This document shows, one piece after another, positions 35,778 through 47,929 of a stretch of 64,000 nucleotides of DNA. How positions within the stretch are numbered: position 1 is the first letter of the stretch; each line of letters begins with the position of its first letter. Origin of the DNA: Acheta domesticus (lineage: Eukaryota; Arthropoda; Insecta; Orthoptera; Gryllidae). Location of the stretch: NCBI GenBank assembly GCA_031308135.1, contig JAHLJT010000631.1, positions 217,126,611-217,190,610 on the forward strand. Reading direction: 5' to 3'. Below the pieces are notes generated by a model that worked only from the letters and a program-made list of their open reading frames with translations, was not told where the DNA came from and searched no databases. The translations under genes were made by a program, and so were the position numbers.

Positions 35778-36227
35778 TTAAATAAGGCAATAATACCGCG
35801 TAAATGGAAGTAACTGATCTGGTTTGAAACTGCCCTTGTCATTGTTCAATTTTAAATCAAATTTTTCATTCAAAAACCTTATTAAAAGTTGTTCTTTGTC
35901 TAAGTTGAAATTCATTTTGAAATCGCCCATCCTATCTATTATCAATTTCCCAATATTTTTTAATAAATCTGAACTTTCAGTAGTATAGGATAACAAAACT
36001 TCAAGAGTGAATTCAATGATATTATTAACTTTTGTATAGATTAAATAGATTATGGACACCACCATAATCATTTTCCTGTTTTCCAGTTGGCTTTTCGCTG
36101 CACAAATTGCACCAATGACTGTACTCTGTAATACGAGTACATTTATTTTTGTACATTTATGTTCACGTAAGAAGCCACAATGTTCGTTCATCATTGACGC
36201 TCCAGCAGATAGCTCCGACTCTAACAT
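35778..36227 (-). CDS. Unrecognised 149-codon open frame
   Basis: This is the longest frame in AT-rich DNA of the window and lacks the composition artefact that explains the frames in CpG blocks. The start 'ttcaaATG' (36225-36227 on the reverse strand) fits an insect initiation context and an in-frame TGA lies 18 nt upstream. The product has balanced charged and hydrophobic residues. There is a hydrophobic stretch near residues 55-65 (MVVSIIYLIY) and an amphipathic, Lys/Asp/Leu-rich C-terminal half (LLKNIGKLIIDRMGDF, then FNLDKEQLLIRFL). I recognise no domain. A reverse-strand AATAAA lies about 225 bp beyond the stop. It may be a small gene, an exon of a larger one, or a relic of an inserted gene; chance is still possible. 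Confidence 0.25.
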   Translation of the reverse strand: MLESELSAGASMMNEHCGFLREHKCTKINVLVLQSTVIGAICAAKSQLENRKMIMVVSIIYLIYTKVNNIIEFTLEVLLSYTTESSDLLKNIGKLIIDRMGDFKMNFNLDKEQLLIRFLNEKFDLKLNNDKGSFKPDQLLPFTRYYCLI

Positions 36228-36541
36228 TTGAACGTTTAAATTTCACAACAAAATTGAAATTGTCCAGACTGTCCTCATTATGTACCCATATTTATGATAC
36301 TAAAAAGTTGAAATGACTGATTTCTGCATAACCAATAATCAGAAAATGAGTGTGAGCAGTGACGAGTTAAACACAAAAGTATAATACATAAAACAAACTA
36401 CTTGTTATTTATTTACTTTGAGATATATCACGCAATCATTTACTAGTTACTTTGTTCTGCGTTTGGACGGGACACTGTTTTTGAATGAATAAGTATCCTA
36501 CATAATTCGACAAGAGGTTTACATGATAACTGATCTACAGC

Positions 36542-37598
36542 TCGACAACTTAGAAAAAACCTGGTGTGCGCATGCGCAAAAAATGGCGGAGGGGAAGGTT
36601 CCCTCTCTTCGCGTCACCTTCCCCATCAGAGGAGCCGCCGCCAGCCCGGGAAGGGGGCGAGGGCAACATAGCCTCGTCTTGACGCCCGTCCCGATGTGTT
36701 GAAGGCTCGTATCTCTGTCTATCCCAGTGATGTCAAGGTCGATGCCACAAGCGGCAGTCTGGGGCACGGGCAGCACCAGAAAATCACCCCTCGACGCAGT
36801 CGATCACCTTGCCTCAAGGGAGCGATAGGTAGCCGAAGTCGCCCTGAACGCTTTTACGCTTTGCACACGAAATATGATTAGGTAGGACTTAGAAAAAGTG
36901 TAGAACTTTTGTTGTTATTTTTTATTTATATTTTTACTTTTTTCTATACAAATCCTATTTTTTACATGATTCCACCAAGTTGAAAAACGGCCGGGTTGCT
37001 ACTGATAGTTTCCCTTCCCGACCTTAGTTCCGCTAAGAAGCTCGTGGCATGCCATGGCGTCATGAAGCGTGCCACTGCCACCAGCAGATCTTGACATCAT
37101 TGGTATATCATTGGCATCATTGGTATATGGCTTTTGAGCGAGAGAAAGGCCATGTCGAGAGAAATGACCTTCCTTTTCATCACGTACAATTGCCATATTT
37201 GTTTGGAATTTTTCTCGCTCGGAATGAAGCCAGTTTGTGCTTCCTGCTCTGCATGGTTGTGGATATTCGAATTGTTGCTTGACGGCGAATTTTAGTTGTT
37301 ATATTTGTGATGAAATGGCTTCGACTTCAACATCCACGTGAAAATCAGAGCGACCGTTGACACACCAGTCTGGCGATATAGTGTCTCGAGTGACGCGGTA
37401 CATTCACCAAAAGAAAATCGGTCGCCGCCAAGAGCCTAGTGTGAGAACGAAGCGGGAGAAAGGAGTTGCAAGAGCGAATCAGCTATCGTTGTAGACGGCT
37501 CTTGAGTTCAGCTGAGCTCCCTCTCAGGAGCGGTGGGGGATGGCTTCACCACGCCTCTTAAGGTAAGCGACTCCATTATGATTTTTCTAAGTTGTCGA
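36542..37598. mobile_element. Putative 1.06-kb TIR element
   Basis: TCGACAACTTAGAAAAA (36542-36558) is repeated perfectly in inverted orientation at 37582-37598. The unit between them differs from its flanks: a GC-rich left third (36560-36870) with the NRF-1/YY1-like sites, a T-rich centre, and a GC-rich right third ending near AAG|GTAAGC at 37563. A 20-bp-spaced duplication (CATCATTGGTATAT at 37095 and 37115) lies inside. No transposase is evident; frames are below 86 codons. ACAG lies near both outer edges but a clear target duplication is not visible. A non-autonomous DNA transposon is the likeliest reading; a chance inverted repeat flanking a real promoter cannot be excluded. Confidence 0.45.
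36567..36590 (+). promoter_or_regulatory. NRF-1 site next to YY1-like site
   Basis: TGCGCATGCGCA (36567-36578) is a perfect NRF-1 palindrome. It is followed after one base by AAAATGGCGGA (36580-36590), which fits the YY1/Pho ATGGCGG core. The pair is typical of housekeeping core promoters. Here it lies 9 bp inside the left terminal repeat of the putative element. Confidence 0.4.
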
Positions 37599-37599
37599 A

Positions 37600-37929
37600 C
37601 AGTGCACTAGTTGACCCCAAAGTACTACATCCGACGTCCACAGTTGGCAGTAGCTGAACATTTTAAACAGAGTCTAACAATTTCTACTTGATGTTTGGAA
37701 AATGAACTAAGAGCGGGATTCGGTGACGAGATGCACGAGGTGAAGAGAAGATTGGCGGAAGTTGCCGAAGTTGCATCAAATAACTCAAAGCGCTCAGTCG
37801 ACGCAGTTCTTCCAGAAGCCACAAGTGCCCTGCGCATCGACCGTACAGCAAAGAAGTCTTCGCCGAAAGCGGCCACTGGCTTAGGAGGACGAGGGCATCA
37901 ATTCATGTCACTGCAGTGCCTCTGACGGT
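37600..37929. other. Short stretch with a weak open frame
   Basis: A 76-codon + frame (37695-37925) begins with a charged, helix-like run (EMHEVKRRLAEVAEVASNN) but has no other support. The sequence leads into family V copy 3. Confidence 0.3.
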
Positions 37930-38265
37930 GACAGGACTTTTTGCACTAGCTACATAGCTAGATCGATTTCAGACGCTGTATGAAAGAGAATTCTAGCGGC
38001 AGGCGGCTCTGATCGGTAGTTTTACGTGTTTTTTTATTAATATCATGCGAATATCGGGGCAATTCCTATCAGACGGACATGGACCGTGTGCGATATTTCC
38101 TTTATCTTCCTTGCCATATCGTTACCCTTTACGTTCACACACTTTTACTTACATGCACTATACTGCCACACATGTCGGGAAACCATTCGGAAGCTCAGAA
38201 CGTGTTCCAGCTGGGCGGTTCTCCGCTGGTGGGGAAATTCCTACTTAGGGTAAACCCCTCCGATT
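37930..38265 (+). mobile_element. SINE-like element, family V, copy 3
   Basis: It shares with the other V copies 'ctgacggtgacaggacttttt' (head/body junction), 'gagaattctagcggcaggcgg' followed by 'ctctgatcggtagtttt', then 'catggaccgtgtgcgatatttcc' and 'cacatgtcgggaaaccatt'. The 3' portion ('gatacctggatgga') is absent, so it is truncated or diverged. Confidence 0.6.
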
Positions 38266-40365
38266 CTTAGTGTAGCTAATGGCCTCAGATCTCGCCGTCC
38301 AGCGGGTGAAAATCACCGCCACAACTAGCAATAAAACAGTCACTACACCTACGGATCTAATGACCTTAGCAGTTAACGTACCCTCTATCAACCAACCGAA
38401 TGCGCACACAGAAAGAACAACTACCACTTTTCATTTTTGTCTGATTCAGGCGGATTTGACCCACCAGTTTTGAAACACGCTTCACTTCAAACAAAACAAA
38501 TGATGTAGATTTGAAGATACTTTACATCATAATAACTGTTCTGCATGTGATTCCAATGGATTTAGGAAAGCATACAAAAATATCCAAAGACAATTACAAC
38601 TTTAAAAAGCAAAAAAGTATTGACACGAATCTTAGTAATAACCCTTGCCGTGTACGTTGTACTGATATCAAGGTTTTGCAGAGAAATACTATAAACTTAT
38701 GTTGAAACGAACAATGAACTAGACATGATACACGTTTCGGTTGGAGCAAACATTTCGCTCAAACACACTCATCAAAATCACCTCAAAGTTTGGAGTGTTA
38801 CTAAACACATATCGTATGCTGTTTACACCAGTAAATTATTAATTAGGCGAAATATCACTTATTATTTTAACTTCAAACAATAAATTATGATATATTTAAG
38901 CTAATAACTTGTGATGAATAATAAAATATGATAACGTAACTCAAAGCTGGACGATTATGGGCACATAAAACCCCTTAAACTAATAATGTTCATTTAGTAC
39001 ATTCTAGCACCGACCACAGCTCATTTTGCATATCTACGCGACAAGCGGACTATGTCGACTTGTGTTCAACCTCAGTTCTCTGTAAAGTGGTGAACTTGTA
39101 CTCACTCTAGAAAGTGAAACAAGTGTTAGAAACTGCTCCACTTCTAAGCCCTAGGCGGGGAGGGGGGAGTGAACCCCGTTCCAGATGTCTCCTCAACACC
39201 TCAACAACCTTATAGGAGTTAACCGTGAACAGCAGCGCTCAGATACTAAGATCAGATCCGAAGAAACGAAGTATCAGGTACACTCAGGTGAACGACATCA
39301 AGCGAAAGGCTATTTCTTTTGCTTACAAAATGAATTTATCATTAAAAAACAGATTTGCCATGTTCGGGCAAATACAGATGAAATTCACGTGGAAAATCCT
39401 CAACTCTCAATCGACTCTAATGGACCTTTAGAAAAGACTCAAAAATATTTATTCATGATATTAAAAACAATATGTTGTTCTTGTATAAGTTAATCACAGA
39501 GATATAGGATTACATTATCACGCAATAAAATGTAAACCAGTTAAAACTGCTCTTAGATCAACAGATGTATTCAGAAACAAATATTCATTTTTTCGACCGT
39601 AAGAAGTGAAAAAATCATACATTCCGAGACCCATCATCCAATGACTTCAGAACAGTAGTCCGCAAAGTGTCGGTAGATTAATGTGAAGTTGAAATTATAG
39701 ATTAACTCAACATGGCAAATATAAAGAAGGCCAAAGTAGCATGACTTCAAAGTTTTGGTAAATTTATAATGTCATTATGTGCAATCTTGATGAAAATTGG
39801 GTCAACTTTTAAAAAAATTATTATTATCAATATAATTTTCAACGCCGTACTATTTTGCCAAACTACTAACTCAAGTGCTGTATTACTAACTCAAGTGTTG
39901 TATTTAATTTATGTAATTTATAAGGCGATTCAAAGCTGTCAAATCTTCGGACATTACAAATATTCCCACCCCTCCGCGTAGTGTCAGAAGCACTGAGTTC
40001 TATACATCGATAAATGAAACGTGAACTCTCAACTGAATCCCGTCAGCGCAAATAATAATAAAGCTTATTTCGTGTCATCACGCAACTGAAGAAAATTCCA
40101 AAAATGGCAAGAAGCGTTTATTCGAAGAAGACCACTATCATAATGTGCTGATAGATAATAATTCTCCTTTTCCCATTTCCTCTCTTTCATTCCCTCTCAC
40201 AGCCAGCAATTCACACTTTAGAAACCAATTAATCAGGAAAGCGTTTATTCTGTTATTTTTAAGATATTAAAATAGAGTATTTATACTACAAAACTGCATT
40301 ATAAGAGTAAGCGATAAGACATATGTGGCCCACTATCTTTCACTTAAAGACAACATGACAAATTT
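38266..40365. other. AT-rich stretch, nothing recognised
   Basis: Frames at 39185-39493 (102 codons) and 39225-39431 (+) overlap and match nothing I recognise. No repeat was seen. Confidence 0.5.
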
Positions 40366-40368
40366 AAA

Positions 40369-41912
40369 CTAGTGGTGGTACAGAATGGCAGACTTTCCCG
40401 CATTAGTTTTATATTTCCTTGGGTCTTCGCTAGCTATTTGGAATTGTCACATACTCTTTCTTGCCAGCTGCCATCTATCACCACCAAAAGTACATTTTTT
40501 TGTCATTTTCTTAATTTTTCGGTTTCTTATTGGCAGAACGGAAATATTAATTTTAGAGTATTAAAGAACACATAAACTTAGTCCTAAATGGCAATTAAAA
40601 AAAAAAAGTGCGGTTTTAAAGAAAATTGCGTTTTAGCGCTTCTAAAATTGCGAAATTTGCCGCTCAATTTCAAAGAATATTTTTGAGTTTTCATAATACT
40701 TCATTTGAAGTTATTTCAAGCACGTTCACGTACAAATATAATTATCTACAAATTGCTAGTAAGGTACATACTAAAGATGCGAGAGATCTAAAAAAATACA
40801 TTTATGTAATTTTTGAAAAATAAAAACTCAAAATAAACTTTAATGATATTAAAGAGTGTAATTAGCACTATCCGTTACAATAGTTTCAAGAAAACAATTG
40901 CTACCATATATGAGAAAATGGCGTATGAGCGTTTCTGAAAATGCGGAATTGTGAGCTAGTGTTTACAGAAAAGGGTTGTGTTTTTGAAAGCCCATATACT
41001 CCTTAATATTATATATATATATATTAACGACGTGAGAGATAAGTCAAAAAAATTTTTGAAAAACAAAAGAATGCAGTAATATGGCGTCGTCTCATAAAGT
41101 ACATTTGTCGTCTCATAAAATACATTAGGCACAGTTTAAAGAAAAAATTTGGAGCCGTTTTTGAGATAATATTGTTTTTGTAATTATTTAAAATTGCACA
41201 TATTGTACGTAATATTGCGCGAAAACTTCTAAACTTTTCAAATAAATGTATAGGAGCTTAATGAAAGAACTCACTTTGGACAACAAATTTTATTTGAAAG
41301 AAAAATCTATGTCTTCAATTTTGTAGTTCCATGAAGACGCCGAAAAAAATTTAAACTTGCAATTTTTGAAATTTCAGAGTTATCCGTGAAACTCGGACCT
41401 ATGCCACCTTAAAAAGTGTATTTTACTCTATTCTTACATGAAATTTAATGAAAAAATTTGGAGCCGTTTTGAAAAAATTTTGAAAATGTCCGGGTACCTC
41501 CTTGTAATTTTTCCCCCAAATTTCACAGAATCTTTTTCAAAATCTCAAAGCCTCGACTAGAACCAGATCGACCTGGGAATATCCATTTTGGAAGAAATCG
41601 TATGATTTAGGCGCTAGCAGTGTTCACAAGCGGACAGACGGACGGACAGACAGACGGACGGACAGATGGACGTTTTCCTTTCAATTGGTTTTTCGGTATC
41701 AAGGACCCACAAAACAGAGTTTCTGGCTACACCACGTGTTAGGGGAGTTTTTTCTTAATTTAGCAACTGTTTTATCCACTTTTTCGTTATCACGGCTTGG
41801 CAATGAATTTTTTCCGCCGAAAATTCGCCATTTTTTCGCGCAGCATTACATAACTTTCCCTATACTACGTATATCACTCCGTGTGTACGTACGTATACGG
41901 GAAAGTAAAAAA
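40369..41912 (-). mobile_element. HINE/DINE-1-like element, copy H4 (best full copy)
   Basis: Read on the reverse strand. TTTTTACTTTCCCGTATAC at 41911-41893 opens a hairpin; its partner GTATAGGGAAAGT lies at 41865-41853. Then come 'ttatgtaatgctgcgcg', 'gtgataacgaaaaagtggat', 'taacacgtggtgtagccaga', 'ggtccttgataccgaaaaa', a (GTCY)n run (41668-41629) and 'gctagcgcctaaatc'. Four decayed modules follow, with 'cggctcc'-type anchors at about 41460, 41151, 40900 and 40610. The right block has 'gatagatggcagctggcaag', ATGCGGGAAAGTC (inverted copy of the 5' terminal sequence) and ACCACCACTAG, followed by T (40369). Length about 1.54 kb. No coding capacity; it would need an autonomous Helentron to move. 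Confidence 0.8.
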
Positions 41913-44900
41913 TATTGATTTATAGTCGCACTGACTGCTGATCGCTCACTAATGACGACTTTTACATTTAAACAGATTTTAAATGAGTAGAAAACCCATA
42001 TATCTTTCCAAATGAAGAACCTTAATGTTTTCAATACACAGATTTTTCCTGGTATATTTGAAACTTCGCCGATTAGAATGTACCAACTACGCACAGATTT
42101 CTGAAATCACCACACAACTGCCTGTAAGAAATGAATAATCTTAATCCACATTCTCTAAGCTTATGTTCTGGAATGTTACAATTTTATATTATAATATTGT
42201 ACGATATTTGAATAAAAAATTTCAGAAATATAGAAGTATATTCATGCATTTTGTCTTACATTTGCATTAACTCGTTCACGCCGTCTGTCTTTCCATAAGT
42301 ATTCCACAATTCCCTTTTTATTAGATTAATTGATGAGTAAATCTGATGAGTATCTGTTAATGTGAGTTCAGATTTTTGGTGTTGATGTGTACGTGTGTGT
42401 TTAAACATGTATGCTTATTCTGAAACAGTTTAGTTAGTTTACAATTTTTATAATGCTAAATTAGTGTTTTCATAGCTCCAAATTAGTTCGTTTCCTTTTA
42501 GGTTATTTGGTATACAAACCCGTACGATCAATTTTCTTTAGAAATCTGCTTTATAAATCACAGTTTAAATTGAAAACGTTTTTTCTGTTCCTGTGACTCT
42601 GAAGTCTGATTGAACTGGATTATCACAAATCAGTTTAACGTCAATTTGTGTGGAGATATGAGAACCGCTAACTTTGATTGGCCAAAATTGATTGTTTTTG
42701 TGGTTAACCTTTTATCGGATTTTTGTTTATTATGCGAATATGCACTTGATTGGTGTGATTAAGGCAAAATTGACTGAGAATTAATATTCCGTAATATAAT
42801 ACGATTTGTAGATTCATTTCGAAAATGTTTCTCTCTCCATTTAGCAGCCACTTTCAAATAGGCTTGTTTTCTTCTTAGTTGCAACGCTCTAAGTGGCACA
42901 AATAATGACTTTACGTTGTTATACCGTCATGTAGGTGAATATCTCGCGCAGTTGATAAGATTCAAGGTACAATAGGCAAATCCGTAATTGAAACAGCAAA
43001 TTCGATGAAAGTGATCAATGCGAACATTAATTGCTTTAAAATCGCATTTTCTCTGGATTCAAGTATTAAAATGCAAAATTTTGAACATAAAGCAAAATGT
43101 GTTCAGAAGTAGGCTCTTTGACAAATATGTATCATTCAAATTCCAATGAGAATTGACTGATTGGAAATGTGACAAATTTATGCTGTGAGCATTCTATATA
43201 AAACGAAAGGTATTAATTGCATCGTAAATATTATGCATTGCCTTCATTTTAATATCGTTGACACTGAATAGAGATCGGTTTTAACGAGCTTGATAAAATA
43301 AATCAGAACAATTATATAATCGTATATTACGTTTGAGAACATTTCGAATACGTAAAACACATCCATGCCGCTCACTCCAAAATATGGGCCGGACAATGAT
43401 ACACGACGTGAAATCCTGAAACGTATGTGAAGTGAAACATGGAAATCATTAGTGTTTCATCACTTCAAAATTAACTTTTGTGATACGTTTTCCAGTTTAT
43501 GCATTTATACTCAGTGAATTTTAGAACTACTCTCATTTGAAGAGAAATATTCTATTACGGGACAGATGGATAATTTTTTTCTAGAATTTATTACAAAATA
43601 ATATTATTGAAATGAGTTATATACACAATGGGTATAATATAAACAAAACATGTGTAAAACATGTTATTTTAATAAATGCTAAGTAAAATTGTTCAATCTT
43701 TAATGTCTGAAAATATTGGAATAATATCCATTGCCCTACCGATGGCAACTTGGAACTTATTTCAGGTTTTGTCTGATCGAATAAAAATATAATGGGTTTG
43801 ATAAACATATAAATAATACAACAAACAAATGCAAACAAAATATAGCAAAATGCCGTCCTACCCAAAGTCACCCATATATCGGTTGTCGTGCCGCCACCTT
43901 CTCATTTAGTCCTGAAGAAAGTCACGCATGACCAAAATATTTCAATTCAATTGTGACTTATTTTAGGTGGCGAAACTCAGATCATCAGACCTGATCTTCC
44001 ATCTGATCACGCAAATTCCGCTATGCTCCTTTCACCGTCCAGCAGAGATAGGAGGAATCACTTGGACGACGTAACATCGATTTTGAATTTTGCTCAAATG
44101 CTTCTTTTAGGCTTGAGGATCTTTTACATACAGTATATCTACAACATGGGACAGCTGGCATTACATCCCCTCCAAAGGAAAGTATGAATTGAAACGCTAC
44201 GGGGGGTTTCTTTTCTTTTTAATATTTAATTATAAATTAATAATGCTTTACTTCGCCCAACGTTTGTGTGCCACTGCAACGGGACGTGTTTTTTCTCTCT
44301 TTCCGTTTCAACAATTCATATCAATTTTTTTACTTACTTTATTACTTGACTTCTTATTTTCTTGTAACTGCACGAGCATATTACCTACCACCCTGAACCG
44401 TTTACAGAACATTTTTAGGATCGTGGGGTGCGAAGCCGCCTACGGAAGTATTGTATTTATCGTAATTGTAGGATACTAATATGTAGCAAAAATAAAGAAC
44501 ACGAGAATTCTGATATCAAAGTCACCATTCATTGGCGTATTTGGTTTATTAATAAACTATAATGGCATCGTTGCCACCTCTCACCAATGACATCGTTAAT
44601 AAAACACATAAAATGAAAAAAATACCCTTCAACATTAACAGTAAACAAATTAACACACAACATAAATGATATATCACACACACTTAACATTCTAAATACT
44701 CATTCATCCTGCGCGCGTTTCCTCTAAACATGACCATTTTTACAATTACTTTGAATAATTACTGGTCCTTTCAGTCGTTTCTTAAAACACACAACTTGGC
44801 CTTCTTACAGGGTTGTGCCGCCAGTCAAACAAACGAAAATTAAAACACTTCCCTTTCTGAAGCTTCGGCAACACATCACGTGTCATAACAACTTTGAAAT

Positions 44901-45600
44901 CATAACAGCTTCTCTCCTCCGAAGTTCCACCGGTCTGGATCTTAATTCCAAAAGTCCTTGATTTCCACTATTCGTATTCACTCATGAAATCTCAGAACAC
45001 AATCTAAACGCCTTCTCAGCACATTCCATTCTCGACACGTTCTCTACGAAACCAGTGCTCTATTTGATCAACTAGCTACTTGCATTCACCACGACAACTC
45101 CCGCAAACAACACATTGTGTCTTTCGTCTCTTGTCCCCGGCACTGTTTTGTGTCGAAAATTGCGTTTTCTCCCTTATCCACACTTATGTCACTATTCATT
45201 TGCATTACTTAAATAAATTACTTGTGCAATTTATTTGAGTGTCCTGCCTCCTTATACGCTTCAAAAATATTTTTATTTAGCTATTTTGCCGTGACTTCCC
45301 CCTTACTTACATGGGGTCTAAGTCATTCACTTGTCTGCTGACGTCAATTAAAGTTATTACAATTTTGTAAAATTTATATTATCCTCGGATCTATTGATCA
45401 TTGGCACATCACAACTTAAAATATCCTTATTTATTTGTCATTACTTGCTGGGATTTCACTAATTTTTGTGATGTTAGCGTAATAAACATACAAAATTCCT
45501 ACGCTTCCGCGCCGTCGTTTTTCACTATGACAATGCCATAATTTTCCTTGCTAAAATATTCCCAAATATGTTTTTTGGACATGCCCATGTAAACTATCAC
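41913..45600. other. AT-rich stretch, nothing firm
   Basis: Small frames only. 44570-44600 on the reverse strand reads 'gagaggtggcaacgatgcc', weakly like an LTR-retrotransposon primer binding site, but no LTR pair or coding region supports it. A perfect CRE palindrome lies at 45339-45346. Confidence 0.45.
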
Positions 45601-45619
45601 AGCATGAAGGATTTTTTGC

Positions 45620-45700
45620 TCTTAAAAATCCACAGCTTTGATCGAATTTGAACCTGCAAACGTGGGTATAACAGTCGGGTACGTTAACATTTAAGCCACC
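45620..45700 (-). mobile_element. Degenerate tRNA-like SINE head
   Basis: On the reverse strand an A-box-like TGGCTTAAATGTTAACG (45698-45682) is followed about 30 bp later by the B-box-like GGTTCAAATTC (45654-45644). Stems do not pair well enough for a working tRNA. The 76-codon frame across it is incidental. Confidence 0.4.
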
Positions 45701-46044
45701 AAAACATTCGCGACCATGTCCAAAACGAAGTGACGAATATATCGTGGAGCCAATCCATCGAATCTTCTTACAACGATACACCAGCGAGTGCAGTTAGTGT
45801 CAAAGACTAGAAAAAACTTTAACAATTTCTGAAAACTCTTGAAATGCTGCGATAACACTAAATGAAAAGCACACTAACTAGGCGAGGCTGCATGACTGAT
45901 ACAGTTAGAAAATGTAATTAGTATAAACATTGCAGAATGTATTGAAGCCTACGAGGCGCACATGTCTAGATTTTTCAAACCAGACCAGACACTCATAGTA
46001 CAACTGCTCCTCCTTTTTACACATCTGTCTAATAGGGGGTCCAA

Positions 46045-46330
46045 ATGCACACACAAAAATGCCCTTCACGGACGGCAAAAGTCCACGGGCTTGCTTTGAG
46101 CACTCCGTGTTCAGCTATTGGCTGCCTTTCACTCCCACAGCTGTCTTCTTGCCCGCGCTCTCCCCGCCGGCTCCGCGACTATCCACGGCGCCCAGAGATC
46201 TCACCGGGCGAGTGGAAGGGGGGGGGGCAGCCGGGCGTGCGGGCGGTGGGGAGGTGGGGCGGCGACGGTGGCGTTAGTGGTGGCGGCGACGTGGCTGAAG
46301 CAGCGCGACGGATGATGGTGCTTCATGCGT
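46045..46330. promoter_or_regulatory. Small CpG-rich block
   Basis: About 280 bp, C-rich then G-rich on the + strand, including a G10 run near 46219-46228. Three overlapping short frames are compositional. 'tttttGTAAGTggg' at about 46386 could serve as a donor for a + transcript from this block. Confidence 0.35.
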
Positions 46331-46339
46331 AGAGGCGCA

Positions 46340-47080
46340 GGCGAACAATGATTAATTAATTCTTTAATTAATAAATTAATTATTTTTGTAAGTGGGACGC
46401 GCGAATTTTGTGTTCTTCGCGCCCCCATAACACACTGGTGCAGCATGGAACTTCCATAATTTTGCGGGAAGACCACAAAGAGTGCCCAGCTGAGCGAAAG
46501 TCACTGCAACTTTATCCGCGCCTGCAAACAGTTAGTCAAGTGCGAGTGTCTTTCCCACATAGTAAACATACTTACACTCCCACTACCTGTGACCCCCCTC
46601 TCAAAAGCTCCAAAACGAAACAGGTTATTTTGGCGACAGTAGAGCAATGGCCGCCAGCCGCGCTCACTGGTGTGTTCGCCTCTCTAGCTGAACAGAGAGA
46701 TCTACTCGATGTAGAGAGTAGTGCAACCTAACGACAGTAACCATTGAGTATCCTGTTGACAGAGACCTCTAAGGCATCTATGAAGAGTTAAGAAAAGAAT
46801 ACAATTGAAGGCTTTATTCAGAGATTGGAACACATTAACATCGATTTTGGGTAGATTGGTGTCTCTGAAGTCAAACGATTGGAAGTTCATTGACAATAGA
46901 TCATAAAATGGCTGCATTGGTGACGGCGTAAAGGAAAGCACTACTATCTGCACGTAGTGACTCTAGGAACACAGAGAGCATAATTGATTATCTCGTGTTT
47001 CCGGGCGCGACAACTGCAATGGTCATTAGCCCCGTACGCGTAGTGCATTTTTAAACGCGAGAGATGGCAGTGTTTTCCTC
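46340..47080. other. Unassigned stretch
   Basis: A TTAATTAA-rich segment at 46350-46385, then ordinary sequence. Frames at 46408-46731 (+) and 46702-46953 (-) are not recognised. Confidence 0.45.
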
Positions 47081-47084
47081 CGAT

Positions 47085-47420
47085 GAATGACGAGATCCGG
47101 CGCCGACCTACACATGGGATTTTGGGGTTTTGTCCATCCAGGTATCTCCCATCAGCAGGGCACTGCTCCAGCCGGGAAAGCTGGTCTCCCGACTGGTTTT
47201 CCGACACGAGTGGTGCATGTAACTGCGTTTTCATAAAGGCTGAGAATAGAACGATAAAGAGGGAGGAAAGATCGCGCGCGGTCCATGGCCCGTTCGTTAG
47301 GGTACTACTCCGGCATTAGACTGGTGTTGATCGGAGGAACCACAGAAAACTACCGATCAGAGCAGCCGGCCGCCAGATTTCCTCTCCAGACAGCAACTGA
47401 ATTCGACCTATACTGTGATT
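47085..47420 (-). mobile_element. SINE-like element, family V, copy 2
   Basis: On the reverse strand: 'cagttgctgtctggagag', 'ctggcggccggctgctctg', 'atcggtagttttc', 'ccgatcaacaccagtctaat', 'agtaccctaacgaac', 'catggaccgcgcgcgat', 'cagtcgggagaccag', 'gggagatacctggatggac' and 'gtaggtcggcgccggatctc'. This is the best preserved body and 3' end of the family and shows that the 14170-14265 part of copy 1 is an insertion. The tRNA-like head is not seen in this copy. Confidence 0.65.
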
Positions 47421-47564
47421 TTTTCCATAGCTGCCTTCACGATACGCCTGTCTTCACGATGGAAATTATCACGATGTTCCGCGTCTAGAAAGACGCGAAA
47501 AGCCGTGATATATTCCATGGTGAAGACGGGCCCTTTAGAGGAAGATATGGAGAAATCACAATAT

Positions 47565-47763
47565 AGCAGTTAGCCATAGTACAATATAGCAGTTGGCCGA
47601 AAATACTGTGAAAATGGCAACCAGCTACCCATCGAAGAAGAGGAAGACCTAGACTTACGTGAAGAGGAGTGGAAGAAGCAATAGTCAGAAGAGGACTGAG
47701 AAATGAGGACTCCACCGACAGGGAGATATGGAGGCTGGGATATGAGAGATACCGTAGGGTATA
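47565..47763 (+). pseudogene. LINE ORF C-terminal relic (non-jockey)
   Basis: The frame through 47608-47760 reads KWQPATHRRRGRPRLT, an in-frame stop, then RGVEEAIVRRGL and EIWRLGYERYRRV before a final stop. The basic RRRGRPR motif followed by an acidic/basic helix and a Trp-Arg tail is the usual C-terminus of several LINE ORFs (RTE and related clades, with a K/R-RGRPK...W pattern). The TGA stands where such proteins have Trp. Two 23-bp tandem 'caatatagcagttrgcc' units (47559 and 47582) precede it. The catalytic domains are missing. Confidence 0.6.
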
Positions 47764-47792
47764 GTGCAAAAACTCGCCATACTACTACATTA

Positions 47793-47829
47793 AATGATCA
47801 CAGGTGTCATGACAACACCTGTGATCATT
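47793..47829. repeat. Perfect 15-bp hairpin
   Basis: AATGATCACAGGTGT (47793-47807) and ACACCTGTGATCATT (47815-47829) are exact reverse complements around CATGACA. It stands about 30 bp after the LINE relic's stop codon. It may be a 3' end structure of that element, a tiny foldback insertion or a binding-site palindrome. Confidence 0.95.
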
Positions 47830-47929
47830 CAATTTTAATTGCCAACGACATTTCACCACTAAACCACATACTACTACAACTACTACGCAGTATATCCATC
47901 TAGCTGCAGTCTGACCCCGCCACGCGAGA

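Noticed and set aside
44500..45300. Possible LTR with primer binding site on the reverse strand
   Set aside because: Only 'ggtggcaacgatg' resembles a PBS. No second LTR, no polypurine tract and no gag/pol coding was seen.
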